Source: Pseudomonadota bacterium
GTDB taxonomy: Bacteria; Myxococcota_A; Polyangia; GCA-2747355
DNA: 64,000 nucleotides
NCBI GenBank assembly: GCA_016711215.1
Contig: JADJTL010000001.1
Span: 1,262,614-1,326,613 of the forward strand
Direction: 5' to 3'
Part shown: piece after piece, positions 44,368 through 52,600 of the stretch
Numbering within the stretch: position 1 is the stretch's first letter
Layout: every line of letters starts with the position of its first letter
Translations under genes and position numbers: made by a program
Notes under the pieces: generated by a model
Seen by the model: only the letters and a program-made list of their open reading frames with translations
The model's database searches: none
Told to the model about the DNA's origin: nothing

Positions 44368-45108
44368 TCACGCGCCGGCGCTGCGCGGCTCGCGCAGGGC
44401 CGCAGCGACCAGCTCAGCTATTTCGCCCTGGACTGCGGCCGCCGACCGCGACGCATCGATCAGGGCGATGTCGCCGACCCGACCGTGCTGGCTACGCGGG
44501 CTGCCGCAGCGACGCCAGCGCCCGTCGCCGCCGCGCTGCCAGGTCGCCAGCGCCGCGCTGGGCCCCAGCAGCGCGTCGTAGCGCGCAGCCACCGCGCTCT
44601 GGATCGCCTCGGTCTCGTAGAGCTCGACGACGCCACCGCGTCGTTGGCGTCGCTGCGCTGCGAGCGTTGAGTCGAGCTGCAGATAGATCGTCAGACACGG
44701 CTCCGGCGCACGCGCGTTGATCGCGAAGACCCAGCTCTCCGGCAGGAACACGCTCTGATAGGCCAGCGACGAGTACACATAGCGATCCGTGACGACGTCA
44801 ACGCCCTCTCGCAAGAGCGGGGCGATCTCGCGCGTCCAGTGGTCGAGGCGGTCGGCCGCGAAGACGAGCGCCATTGCGCCAGGGTCCAACGACGGTCGCG
44901 CGGTGAGGGCCTCCCGCAGCAGCCGACCCAGCGGACCGCGCGATGGCTCGCAGGTACCGGCAGCGCGGCGCTGCGGCCCGCTGCGGCGCGCGAGCGCGTC
45001 GACCAGCAGGCGGGTTTGGGTCGTGGTACCGCTTCCGTCGATGCCCTCGAGCGCCACGAGCCGACCGCTCGCCGCGACCGTCCCGGGGGACGCGGCCGCG
45101 CTGATCAT
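44368..45108 (-). CDS. tmk: Thymidylate kinase with a Thr in place of the P-loop lysine
   Basis: A 246-aa protein phosphorylating dTMP to dTDP. Family motifs: ALEGIDGSGTTTQTRLL (21-34), CEPSRGPLGRLLREAL, FAADRLDHWTREIAPLLREG, and the DR motif DRYVYSSLAYQ. The P-loop reads GSGTTTQ, so the usual GKT/GKS lysine is Thr28. I recall annotated thymidylate kinases with this variant but cannot verify it here. A C-terminal extension follows the LID region. The ATG overlaps the upstream gene's stop by 4 bases. Confidence 0.9.
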   Translation of the reverse strand: MISAAASPGTVAASGRLVALEGIDGSGTTTQTRLLVDALARRSGPQRRAAGTCEPSRGPLGRLLREALTARPSLDPGAMALVFAADRLDHWTREIAPLLREGVDVVTDRYVYSSLAYQSVFLPESWVFAINARAPEPCLTIYLQLDSTLAAQRRQRRGGVVELYETEAIQSAVAARYDALLGPSAALATWQRGGDGRWRRCGSPRSQHGRVGDIALIDASRSAAAVQGEIAELVAAALREPRSAGA

Positions 45109-46724
45109 CCGCGCACGACCGAGACGGCGCTGCGGGTCGCGCGCCAGGCGCTTGGCCGCGCTGCGCGGCGGAGGGAACGCGCGGCCAGCAGCAGCAAGGG
45201 GACGGCCCCGGCGATCAGCGCGAAGAGCACCCCCAAGCGCCGCAGCGCGGTGGGCCTAATCGCGCTCAGCCTCAGCCGCGCCGCGGCTGGGGCGCGCTCC
45301 AGCGCCTGATTCCAGCGCCAGGCGCTCAGCGCGCCGAAGGGACCGTCGCGCCCCGCCTCCGCTGCCAGGCGCAGGGCCGCGAGCTCGGCGCGCCCCGCGG
45401 CGTCGTCGCGCGGAAGCGAGTGGAACGCCAAGGTGCTCGCCGCGACGGCGGCGGCTGGCTTCCCACCAGCAAGCAGCGCCCAGGCCACGGCGGCGCGCAG
45501 CCGCCCGATCGCCTGCTGATCGGTCGCGCTCTCAGCGGGTCCGTCGCCGGCGACGAGCCTGTCGAGCTCCGCCTCGGCGACGAGCGGCCGGCCGGCCGCG
45601 AGCGCGCGCGCCGCGCGGCGCTGCCGGGTTTCGCGCCAGCGGCGGCGGCGCCGATCCTGCGCGGCGAAAAGCGCTTGGGCTCGCTGCTGCGGGTCAGCGC
45701 TGGGCCTCCGCGCGCCGCTCGGGTCGAGCGCCGCGCTGCGCGCAGCGACCGCGCGCAGCATCAGCTCGCCCGGGTCGAGGTAGAGGTCCCGTTCGTCGGC
45801 GCTCGTCTGCCCGCCCGGCAGCCGCAGGTGTCGCCGTGCCGGCGCGGCGGCCGCCGCCGCGGTGCCGAGGTAGCGTAGCACCGCCCAGCGAGCCGCCCTG
45901 CGCACAGCAGGATGCGTCGCCGCCGTCGCCCGGAGAACCTCACCGACCGCCGCTGGATGGCGCACGACGCCATAGGCTCGAAGCAGCTCCGCGCGAAGGC
46001 GCGGCGCGTCCACCTGCAGGGCGAGGTCCGGGCGCAGGCGGTTCAGGCGGTCGAGCTGGTAGTCGGCATAGCGCGCCATGCGGTAGGCCAAGGGGTGGCG
46101 TAGCTGCCCCGCGCGCACGAGGGCTGGTACGGCGGCGTCGCCCATCGCCCGCAGCAGCGCTCCGCACTCGTCGCGAAAGGCGCCGGCGTGGCGGTAGGCG
46201 AAGATCAGCAAGGCCTCGGCGGCCGCGGATCGCCGGCGGGCGGCGAGGCCACGAGCGATCGCGATCAAGTAGGCCGCCTCGGTCGCCGCCGAGCGGAGGT
46301 TGGACCGGTCGGGGCCAAGGGCAGGACGCTGCAGCAGCGATCGGAGCCAGTCGGGACGCCTGGCAGAGACCTCGATCGCCGGGAAACGCCCGCCTGCATC
46401 CGGCACGGCGGCCCCGATGGCGCGCAGCACGGCCTTGAAGTTGGCGGCCGAGGTCGAGGGTGCCGCGCGCTTCAGCTCACGCACGACCAGCCCGAGGTCG
46501 TCGGCGTCACGGGCGACCCGCAATACCTCGGCAGCGATCGCGACGCGCGCGGGTCCGCGGGCCTCGGAGGCGAGCTGCCGCCGCAAACGCCGCAGCAGCC
46601 GGAGGGCTGCCGCCGGCGCCGGCTCGGCGCTAACCTCGCCTTGTCGTGCCAGCGACGGCCGACCGAAGGCAACGATCGTGATGATGCCCACGAGCAGGGC
46701 GAGGACGACGCGCACGGGCCGCAC
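45105..46724 (-). CDS. Exported helical-repeat protein with C-terminal membrane helix
   Basis: A 539-aa protein starting at GTG 46724. The signal peptide is VVLALLVGIITIVAFGRPSLA. It consists largely of Leu/Ala/Arg-rich helices in HEAT-like pairs (PAVGEVLRATAATHPAVRRA and neighbours). Near the end is one membrane segment (LGVLFALIAGAVPLLLLAA) and an Arg-rich cytoplasmic tail. Function not recognised. It is translationally coupled to tmk (ATGA) and follows the pilZ gene by 17 bp. Confidence 0.7.
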   Translation of the reverse strand: MRPVRVVLALLVGIITIVAFGRPSLARQGEVSAEPAPAAALRLLRRLRRQLASEARGPARVAIAAEVLRVARDADDLGLVVRELKRAAPSTSAANFKAVLRAIGAAVPDAGGRFPAIEVSARRPDWLRSLLQRPALGPDRSNLRSAATEAAYLIAIARGLAARRRSAAAEALLIFAYRHAGAFRDECGALLRAMGDAAVPALVRAGQLRHPLAYRMARYADYQLDRLNRLRPDLALQVDAPRLRAELLRAYGVVRHPAAVGEVLRATAATHPAVRRAARWAVLRYLGTAAAAAAPARRHLRLPGGQTSADERDLYLDPGELMLRAVAARSAALDPSGARRPSADPQQRAQALFAAQDRRRRRWRETRQRRAARALAAGRPLVAEAELDRLVAGDGPAESATDQQAIGRLRAAVAWALLAGGKPAAAVAASTLAFHSLPRDDAAGRAELAALRLAAEAGRDGPFGALSAWRWNQALERAPAAARLRLSAIRPTALRRLGVLFALIAGAVPLLLLAARSLRRAARPSAWRATRSAVSVVRG

Positions 46725-46741
46725 CCCGAATCAGCGATGAG

Positions 46742-47104
46742 TCAGTGTCCTAGCGCATCACGGCGGCGCGGGACAAGCGCGCCGATCGAGGCCAGCGGAT
46801 CCTCGAAGCCGGTGAAGCGCACCCCCATCCCCGTCAGCGAGCGTGGCTGCCGTTGCTGCGCGAAATGCAGGTGGTAGTGGTTCTTGACCTCGCCGCGGGC
46901 GCAGACCCGCGTGCGGCTGTCCGGGCTGGTGAACCAAATGCGTAGCGCGCTGCCCAGGGGCAGCGGATCACGCGTTTCGAGGAAGATGCCGCCCTCGGAG
47001 ACGTTGCGCGCGACGAAGTGGCAATCCCCGTGCTCCTCGGTCTCGACTCGCACGAGCGAGAACGCGTCCAGGCGCAGAGAGTGGCGCCGATCGGTGTGGG
47101 GCAT
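46742..47104 (-). CDS. PilZ-domain protein (c-di-GMP receptor)
   Basis: A 120-aa single-domain protein. It has the two c-di-GMP-binding motifs: RxxxR (Arg7 to Arg11, DRRHSLRLD) and N/DxSxxG (ARNVSEGGIFLET). The rest is a six-stranded barrel pattern ending GMGVRFTGFED. GAGGAGA lies 8-9 bases upstream of the ATG. The leader carries an unusual nested inverted repeat. Likely links c-di-GMP levels to motility or another output; the target is unknown. Confidence 0.9.
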   Translation of the reverse strand: MPHTDRRHSLRLDAFSLVRVETEEHGDCHFVARNVSEGGIFLETRDPLPLGSALRIWFTSPDSRTRVCARGEVKNHYHLHFAQQRQPRSLTGMGVRFTGFEDPLASIGALVPRRRDALGH

Positions 47105-47157
47105 GGGGTGCGTCTCCTCGATGGTGTCGTGACGAAGTGTTGGCCAATGGTCGCTCA

Positions 47158-47208
47158 GTAGGATAATGGGGGCAAATAAACTACAAAGTGCGAGGTTATC
47201 CTACCTCG
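47158..47208. promoter_or_regulatory. Nested inverted repeats with mutually exclusive pairing upstream of pilZ
   Basis: GTAGGATAA (47158-47166) is perfectly complementary to TTATCCTAC (47196-47204) across 29 bases. The second arm lies inside another perfect hairpin, CGAGGT-TATCCT-ACCTCG (47191-47208). Both pairings cannot form together, as in attenuator-like leaders; a protein operator is the alternative. Confidence 0.5.
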
Positions 47209-47266
47209 TCGCGGACAGCCCTCTCGACATCCCCGAGCGCTAAGGGCAGGCGCCTCTGGGTTCGGC

Positions 47267-47295
47267 TTGACGCCCGGCCAAGAATCAGTTCTAGG
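47267..47295 (+). promoter_or_regulatory. Candidate promoter of the gamma-carbonic-anhydrase-like gene
   Basis: TTGACG (47267-47272), 17-bp spacer, TCTAGG (47290-47295); TAGGAT at a 19-bp spacing is an alternative -10. The start codon is about 84 bases downstream. Confidence 0.35.
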
Positions 47296-47378
47296 ATGCG
47301 CCGAGAGACCGCCGTGCCAGCGCGGTTGCGATCGCAATTGCCATCGCAATTTCACGACGACGGCGCTCGCATGGGACT

Positions 47379-47906
47379 GTGATGATAAGGGAATTTTCCG
47401 GGAAGGCACCGTCGCTCGGCACCGAGGTCTTCGTCGCCGAGAGCGCGCTGGTGCTCGGCGACGTTACGCTCGGCCCGCAAAGCAATATCTGGTACGGAAC
47501 CGTCTTGCGCGGCGACGTGCACTCCATTCACGTCGGGCGCGGTACGAATATCCAAGACAACTGCGTCGTCCACGTCACACGCGACGTCGCGCCGACCATG
47601 ATCGGCGATTGGGTGACTGTGGGACACGGGGCGATCCTCCACGGCTGCCGGATCGCCGACCGCGTCCTGATCGGGATGGGCGCCGTGGTGCTCGACGGCG
47701 TCGAGGTCGGCGCTGATAGCTTGGTCGGCGCCGGATCGCTCTTGCCTCCGGGTAAGTCGTATCCGCCTGGTTCGCTGCTCTTGGGCAATCCCGCCCGCGT
47801 CGTACGTCCGCTCCGGCCGGACGAGGTCAGCGGGTTGCGGCAGTCCGCGGCGGACTACATCGACCTTGCGCGGCAGCATCGCCACGCGCTCCGGCCGCCG
47901 ACTTAA
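47379..47906 (+). CDS. Gamma-carbonic-anhydrase-family (YrdA/PaaY-like) hexapeptide-repeat protein
   Basis: A 175-aa left-handed beta-helix protein. Hexapeptide repeats run from VFVAESALVLGDVTLGPQSN onward, with the RGDVHSIHVGRGTNIQDNCV signature and the zinc-ligand histidines in NCVVHVT and VGHGAILHGC. Family members are carbonic anhydrase homologues or related acyl/thioesterase-like enzymes; activity cannot be inferred. A second ATG (47382) directly follows the first. The stop codon lies in a GC hairpin. Confidence 0.92.
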   Translation: MMIREFSGKAPSLGTEVFVAESALVLGDVTLGPQSNIWYGTVLRGDVHSIHVGRGTNIQDNCVVHVTRDVAPTMIGDWVTVGHGAILHGCRIADRVLIGMGAVVLDGVEVGADSLVGAGSLLPPGKSYPPGSLLLGNPARVVRPLRPDEVSGLRQSAADYIDLARQHRHALRPPT

Positions 47907-47920
47907 GGGCAGGGCCCTTT
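47904..47920 (+). terminator. Candidate intrinsic terminator
   Basis: AAGGGC-AGG-GCCCTT (47905-47919) forms a 6-bp stem including the stop codon's bases and is followed by only one further T, so it is weak. Confidence 0.35.
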
Positions 47921-47921
47921 C

Positions 47922-47966
47922 GACGATATACGGACGGACGATATACCGACGGATGACATACGGACG
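47922..47966. repeat. 15-bp degenerate tandem repeat, three copies
   Basis: GACGATATACGGACG (47922-47936), GACGATATACCGACG (47937-47951) and GATGACATACGGACG (47952-47966) lie just after a gene stop, similar in position and period to the arrays near 40.4 kb. Confidence 0.85.
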
Positions 47967-48031
47967 ATAGGCTGACCTGCGGGGCTCCTGCGCAACGAGC
48001 GCTCTGCCGCTGGTGATGGCGTGACTAGATC

Positions 48032-48877
48032 GTGACCTCTGCTGTGCCCAATCGAGAGCTGAAGAGGCATGCGCCCGTCGCGGCGCTCATCGCGCTGCTG
48101 CTGCTCTCGGCGGCCGGCGTCGCCCGAGCCGACCGTATCGACGCGCTCGCGCACCTGCTCACCACGGCGGCCAGCTACAAGGTGCGCCTGCAGGTCGCCG
48201 TCACGCTCGGGACGCTCGGCGGCAGCCGCGCGGTACCGGCGCTCAGTGCGGCGCTGCGCGACGCCGATCAGAACGTCCAGGGCGCCGCGGCGGCGGCGCT
48301 CGGCCAAATCGGCGACCGCAGGGCGGACGCGCCGCTGCGCGCGCTGCGCGAGCGAACACGCAGTCCCTTCGTGCGGAAGCAGGTGAGCCAGGCGCTCGCG
48401 CTGCTCGAGGACGGCCCCGCCTTGCCGGCCGACGCGCGGATCTTCATCGCCGTCGGCACGGTCGCCAAGCGTCCCGCAGCCGGCGGGGCGCAGCTCTCGG
48501 AGCGGCTGGCCGAGGCGTTGCTGCGACGCTTCGCCCAAGCACCGGGCGTCGCGGCCGGCCAGCGCGACCGGCTGCCGTCGGCACGACGCCTGAAACAACA
48601 CGGCGCCGTCAGCTACGTGATCGACGGTTCGATCGAGTCCCTCTCGCAGCGCGCGTCGGGGAGCGAGATTCTGCTTTCCTGTGAGATTCGGGTATCGTTG
48701 ACCACATATCCCGGAAATAGCATGAAGGCCTCCTACAGCGGGGGCGCCACGATGTCGGTTCCGGCGCGCGGCTTCGATCGAGCGCACGCCGATGAGCTCT
48801 TTGCCGAGCTGCTCGATGGCGCCGCCGAGGGGGCGCGCGATCACCTCGTCCAAGCCTACCTGCGGGCGCCACGCTGA
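48032..48877 (+). CDS. Exported HEAT-repeat protein
   Basis: A 281-aa protein with a signal peptide (AALIALLLLSAAGVARA). HEAT-type repeats follow (VRLQVAVTLGTLGGSRAVPA, VQGAAAAALGQIGDRRADAP, RKQVSQALALL). A distinct C-terminal domain (about 135-281) begins DARIFIAVGTVAKR, contains VSYVIDGSIESLSQ and SEILLSCEIRVSLTTYPGNS, and probably forms a beta-rich unit. GTG 48032 is the first start and lacks a clear ribosome site. Function unknown; likely periplasmic. Confidence 0.75.
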   Translation: MTSAVPNRELKRHAPVAALIALLLLSAAGVARADRIDALAHLLTTAASYKVRLQVAVTLGTLGGSRAVPALSAALRDADQNVQGAAAAALGQIGDRRADAPLRALRERTRSPFVRKQVSQALALLEDGPALPADARIFIAVGTVAKRPAAGGAQLSERLAEALLRRFAQAPGVAAGQRDRLPSARRLKQHGAVSYVIDGSIESLSQRASGSEILLSCEIRVSLTTYPGNSMKASYSGGATMSVPARGFDRAHADELFAELLDGAAEGARDHLVQAYLRAPR

Positions 48878-48914
48878 CGCGGGGACGACGCTGCGGAGCG
48901 TGGGAGGAAGATCT

Positions 48915-49517
48915 ATGGCCACGACACGGCATCGCCGACTGATCCGGAATTACCTGCTCGATCGTCGCTTGCAGCTCGGCTACTCGCTGATCGTCGTGCT
49001 GGTCAGCGGCGCGTTGAGCGCCGGGCTGGGCTACTTCTGGTACGGCGAGATGCGCCAGGCGTCGCAGATCGTGGAGGTCCAGGTGCTGAGCAGCCTCGAC
49101 GAGCAGGGCGCGCGCCAGATCCATCAGGATCTCGCCCGACAGGATCGGCGGCGGCTGATCGCGCTGGTCGGCTTCAGCGTGGTGCTGGCGGTCGCGCTCG
49201 CCGGCTATGGGATCGTCTTCACGCATAAGGTGGCCGGCCCGCTGCACAAGATGAAGCTGGCCTTCGGCGCGGTGCGCGATGGCCAGCTCCCCGCCGTGCA
49301 TGATCTGCGGCGACGCGACCAGCTACGCGGTTTCTGGGCCGCCTTCAAGGAGATGTACGTGGCGCTGCGCGAGCAGACCCAGCAGGAGCTGGACGAGCTC
49401 GATCAGATAGCCGCGGGGATCGGTCCCGACGCCACCCCGGAGCAGCAACAAGACGCGCTCGAGCGACTGACCGCCTTGCGCGCCCGCAAGCGCGCGGCCC
49501 TCACGCCCGAGGTCTGA
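48915..49517 (+). CDS. Two-TM protein with HAMP-like segment
   Basis: A 200-aa inner-membrane protein. Two helices (YSLIVVLVSGALSAGLGYFW, about 20-40; LIALVGFSVVLAVALAGYGI, about 80-100) flank a short outer loop. A HAMP-like segment follows (THKVAGPLHKMKLAFGAVRD) and a coiled-coil tail (ELDELDQIAAGIGPDATPEQ). It looks like a receptor lacking a kinase or methyl-accepting output domain. ATG 48915 has GGAGGAAG just upstream. No partner is evident nearby. Confidence 0.7.
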   Translation: MATTRHRRLIRNYLLDRRLQLGYSLIVVLVSGALSAGLGYFWYGEMRQASQIVEVQVLSSLDEQGARQIHQDLARQDRRRLIALVGFSVVLAVALAGYGIVFTHKVAGPLHKMKLAFGAVRDGQLPAVHDLRRRDQLRGFWAAFKEMYVALREQTQQELDELDQIAAGIGPDATPEQQQDALERLTALRARKRAALTPEV

Positions 49518-49601
49518 GCAGCGGCCGCTGAGCTTCCAGCGACTGAGCTGCGCGCTGGAGGGCGCTCGAGCCCTCGCACGCCGGCGCCCGGCGGGGATCG
49601 C

Positions 49602-50966
49602 TCAGGCGCCGCTATCCCGCCGCCGACCGCGCACGAAGATCCGCAGCGGGGCCCCGGCGAAGCCGTAGCGCTCGCGCAGGCGGTTGACCAGATAGCGGCG
49701 GTAGCTCTCCGGAACCGCCTGAGGGAGGCTAGCGGTAACGATGAAGGTCGGCGGACGCACGGTCGCTTGCGTGGCGTAGAAGAGCTTGATTGGCCGGCCC
49801 TGGTGCGCCGGCGGATGATGCTGTTCCACCAGCTCGGCCAAGAGGCGATTCAGCTCCCCAGTGCCGACACGCTGGGCGCAAGCGGCGTCGACGGCCCTGA
49901 CGGCCGGCAGCAAGCGCGCGACGCCGGCACCCGTTTGGGCGGAGAGCAGGAGCTGCGGCGCGCTCTCGGCGAAGCGCAGCTGGTCGCTGACGAGGCGCGC
50001 CAGTCGGCGCCGCTCCTGCTGCGGATTGCCGACCAGGTCGCTCTTCGAGAAGACCAGGACCAGGCCGCGGCCAGCCTCCAGCACGAGGTTCGCAATCTTG
50101 ACGTCCTGGGCCGAAAGCTCCTCACTCGCGTCGATGAGGAGGCAAGCGACGTCGGCCTCGTGAATGCACCGCTGAGCCCGCAGAACCGCGATCTGCTCCA
50201 TCGCCGGTGCAACGCGACGCTTGCGGCGAATGCCGGCGGTGTCGACCACGACGAAGCGCCCCGCGCTCGTCTCCAGCTCAACATCGACCGGGTCCCGGGT
50301 CGTGCCGGGCTCATCGCAGACAATCGCGCGCTCGCTCCCCGCCAGGCGGTTGAGCAGCGCCGACTTGCCTGCATTGGGGCGACCGACGAGCGCCAGACGA
50401 ATGACACGCTGGGCGCCCGCTTCACCCGCTTCACCCGCGTCCACCGCCTCACCGACCGGGCGAGCGGGCGGCGGGGGCAGCCGCGCCACGATCGCGGTCA
50501 CCAGCTCGTCGAGGCCACGGCCATGTTCCGCCGAGACCGCATGCACGTCGGTGACACCGAAGCGATAAAGCTCGGCGGCCGCGGCCTCGAGCTGCGGTCC
50601 ATCGACCTTGTTGGCGACGTGGAGCGTGGGCTTCGCCGCGCGGCGCAGGCGCGCGATCAGCTCCTGGTCGGTGCTCGTCAGCCCCGCGCGCGCGTCGGTC
50701 ACGAGCAGCACCAAGTCGGCCTCATCGATCGCGATCTGGGTCTGCAACCGCACCGCGGACTCGATGCCCGAGGTGCCCTGGTCCTCGAAGCCCCCCGTGT
50801 CGACGAGCAGCAGCTCGCGGTCGTCGAAGGAAGCCGTCGCGTAGTGGCGATCGCGGGTCAGACCCGGCTCATCGGCCACCAGCGCCCGTCGCCGACCGAT
50901 CAACCGATTGAAGAGCGTCGACTTGCCAACGTTGGGGCGGCCGATAATCGCGAGGGTGGGCAGCAT
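49602..50966 (-). CDS. der: Ribosome-associated tandem GTPase Der (EngA)
   Basis: A 454-aa protein with two G domains and a C-terminal KH-like domain for 50S assembly. First domain: GRPNVGKSTLFNRL, DEPGLTRDRHY, VDTGGFED, NKVDG. Second: GRPNAGKSALLNRL, DEPGTTRDPVDV, VDTAGIRRKRR, SKSDL. The KH-like end is FYATQATVRPPTFIV to RYLVNRLRERYGFAGAP. It starts immediately downstream of era (3 bp), so the two form an operon. In E. coli der lies in the yfgM-bamB-der order; here yfgM- and bamB-like genes are 6 kb away on the other strand. Confidence 0.96.
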   Translation of the reverse strand: MLPTLAIIGRPNVGKSTLFNRLIGRRRALVADEPGLTRDRHYATASFDDRELLLVDTGGFEDQGTSGIESAVRLQTQIAIDEADLVLLVTDARAGLTSTDQELIARLRRAAKPTLHVANKVDGPQLEAAAAELYRFGVTDVHAVSAEHGRGLDELVTAIVARLPPPPARPVGEAVDAGEAGEAGAQRVIRLALVGRPNAGKSALLNRLAGSERAIVCDEPGTTRDPVDVELETSAGRFVVVDTAGIRRKRRVAPAMEQIAVLRAQRCIHEADVACLLIDASEELSAQDVKIANLVLEAGRGLVLVFSKSDLVGNPQQERRRLARLVSDQLRFAESAPQLLLSAQTGAGVARLLPAVRAVDAACAQRVGTGELNRLLAELVEQHHPPAHQGRPIKLFYATQATVRPPTFIVTASLPQAVPESYRRYLVNRLRERYGFAGAPLRIFVRGRRRDSGA

Positions 50967-50969
50967 CGA

Positions 50970-51950
50970 TCACTCGTAGCCGAAGCGCTGGCGCCCACTG
51001 GCGCTATGGGTCCAATCATCAGCGACCGCCACCTCGAGCTTGAGGTGCACGGGGCAACCGAGCAGATTGGCGATCTCCTGCCGCGCCTCGCTGCCGATCC
51101 GCTTGATCTGCTGCCCGCCGGCGCCGATCAAGATCGCTCGTTGCCCGACGCGCTCGACATAGATTCGCGCCGCGATCACGACATCGCCGCGATCGCGGCG
51201 CTCGTCGAAGCGCTCAATCTCTACCGCCGTCGCGTGAGGGACCTCCTGGCGCGTATGGCGCAGCACCCGCTCGCGAATGAACTCGGCGGCGAGAAAGCGC
51301 TCGGCGCGATCCGTCAGCATATCCTCGGGGTAGAGGTGCGGCCCCTCAGGGAGCGCCGCCGCCAGCTCGGCGACGAGCCCATCGACACCGTCCTGCTGCA
51401 GCGCAGAGATCGGCACGATCGCGTGGATGCCGAGTTGCCGCCAGCCCTCGATCATGGGCAGCAGCGCGCGCCGATCGGCGAGCTGATCGATCTTGTTGAT
51501 AGCGAGCACCAGCGGGGCGCGCTGGACATGCGCGCGAATCGTCGCCAGGACGTAGCGATCCTCCGGATGCAACAGGGCCTCGGCAGCCGCGGTGGGCTCA
51601 GGCACGCGTCGCTCGGGCTCGCGAGCGCCATCCTTGCCCAGGCGAGGGTCGATCTCGGTCACCAGCAGCACGCAGTCGACGCCGTCTAGACTGGCCAGCG
51701 CCTCACGCACCATGAAGCGGTTGAGCCCGGCGCGCCGCCGGTGGATGCCGGGGGTGTCGACGAGGACGAGCTGGGCGTCCCCGCTCGTCTTCACCGCGAG
51801 AATGCGATTGCGTGTCGTCTGCGGCTGCGGACTGACGATGGCCAGCTTTACACCGACGACGGCGTTGAGCAGCGTCGACTTGCCGACGTTGGGTCGACCG
51901 CAAATCGCGACGGTACCGGCGCGGGTGGGTGGGGCAGGGGAGGCGCTCAT
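50970..51950 (-). CDS. era: Ribosome-maturation GTPase Era
   Basis: A 326-aa GTPase of 30S assembly. G motifs: CGRPNVGKSTLLNAVVG, SPQPQTTRNRI, VDTPGIHRRRAGLN, NKID, and SALQ. The C-terminal KH domain is IGAGGQQIKRIGSEARQEIA. An insertion of about 25 residues (RLGKDGAREPERRVPEPTAA onward) sits after the switch II region. ATG 51950 is chosen over GTG 51968. Operon with der. Confidence 0.95.
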   Translation of the reverse strand: MSASPAPPTRAGTVAICGRPNVGKSTLLNAVVGVKLAIVSPQPQTTRNRILAVKTSGDAQLVLVDTPGIHRRRAGLNRFMVREALASLDGVDCVLLVTEIDPRLGKDGAREPERRVPEPTAAAEALLHPEDRYVLATIRAHVQRAPLVLAINKIDQLADRRALLPMIEGWRQLGIHAIVPISALQQDGVDGLVAELAAALPEGPHLYPEDMLTDRAERFLAAEFIRERVLRHTRQEVPHATAVEIERFDERRDRGDVVIAARIYVERVGQRAILIGAGGQQIKRIGSEARQEIANLLGCPVHLKLEVAVADDWTHSASGRQRFGYE

Positions 51951-52017
51951 CGGCGCTGGCCTTAGCACGAAGCCTTTCGCCCCAGCAATGGGTCGACGCG
52001 TGGCGCTCCCGCTGCGC

Positions 52018-52503
52018 TCAGCGAGAGGAGCGCGCGAGGCCTGCGGCCCGCCGCCAGATTTCTCTTCCGACCCACATGTCCTTGGCGGTGATCCTCAGCA
52101 CGAGGGTGCTACCCGCACGGAACACGCGCGCCTCGGCGCCCGCTACCGCAAGCGGGCTATTGGCGTCGCTGAGGTACTCCGGCGCGCTCAGCTGACAGCG
52201 CGCCAGGCGTTCGATCCAGGCCGCCGTGTCGCCGCGACCCGCTCGCAAGGAGAGCTCGGCGCCGTCGGTTTGCCAGAGCATCTGCTTCCCTCGACGCATC
52301 GTGACCTGGTCCGCCTGGACGACCGCACTCGAGTCCAGCAGCGGTGTGCGACGCTCCTGCTCCGAAAGCCCGGCACACGCCCCGACGTCGGCGTTGGGCT
52401 CGTCCCGCAGCCCAGCGCCTTGCGCCCTGGTCGTGCCAGCGCAGGCGAGCAAGACGGCAGCGCCGACGAGTGTCACAGCCCATGAGGACGAACGTGCTTG
52501 CAT
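52018..52503 (-). CDS. Small secreted protein of unknown function
   Basis: A 161-aa protein with a signal peptide (SSSWAVTLVGAAVLLACAGTTRAQG; LLAC may act as a lipobox). The mature part holds three Cys (VGACAGLSEQE and ERLARCQLSAPEYL) and ends TLVLRITAKDMWVGREIWRR. ATG 52503 has GGAGG 6-7 bases upstream. It diverges from the response regulator gene. No family is recognised. Confidence 0.7.
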   Translation of the reverse strand: MQARSSSWAVTLVGAAVLLACAGTTRAQGAGLRDEPNADVGACAGLSEQERRTPLLDSSAVVQADQVTMRRGKQMLWQTDGAELSLRAGRGDTAAWIERLARCQLSAPEYLSDANSPLAVAGAEARVFRAGSTLVLRITAKDMWVGREIWRRAAGLARSSR

Positions 52504-52600
52504 CGGGGGACCTCCTGTCGATGTGATATCTTTCCGCCCTGAACATGGATCGCCGGCCGACGCGAGAGAAGGGGTACAAGTACCCATCAAGCCCGATGAG

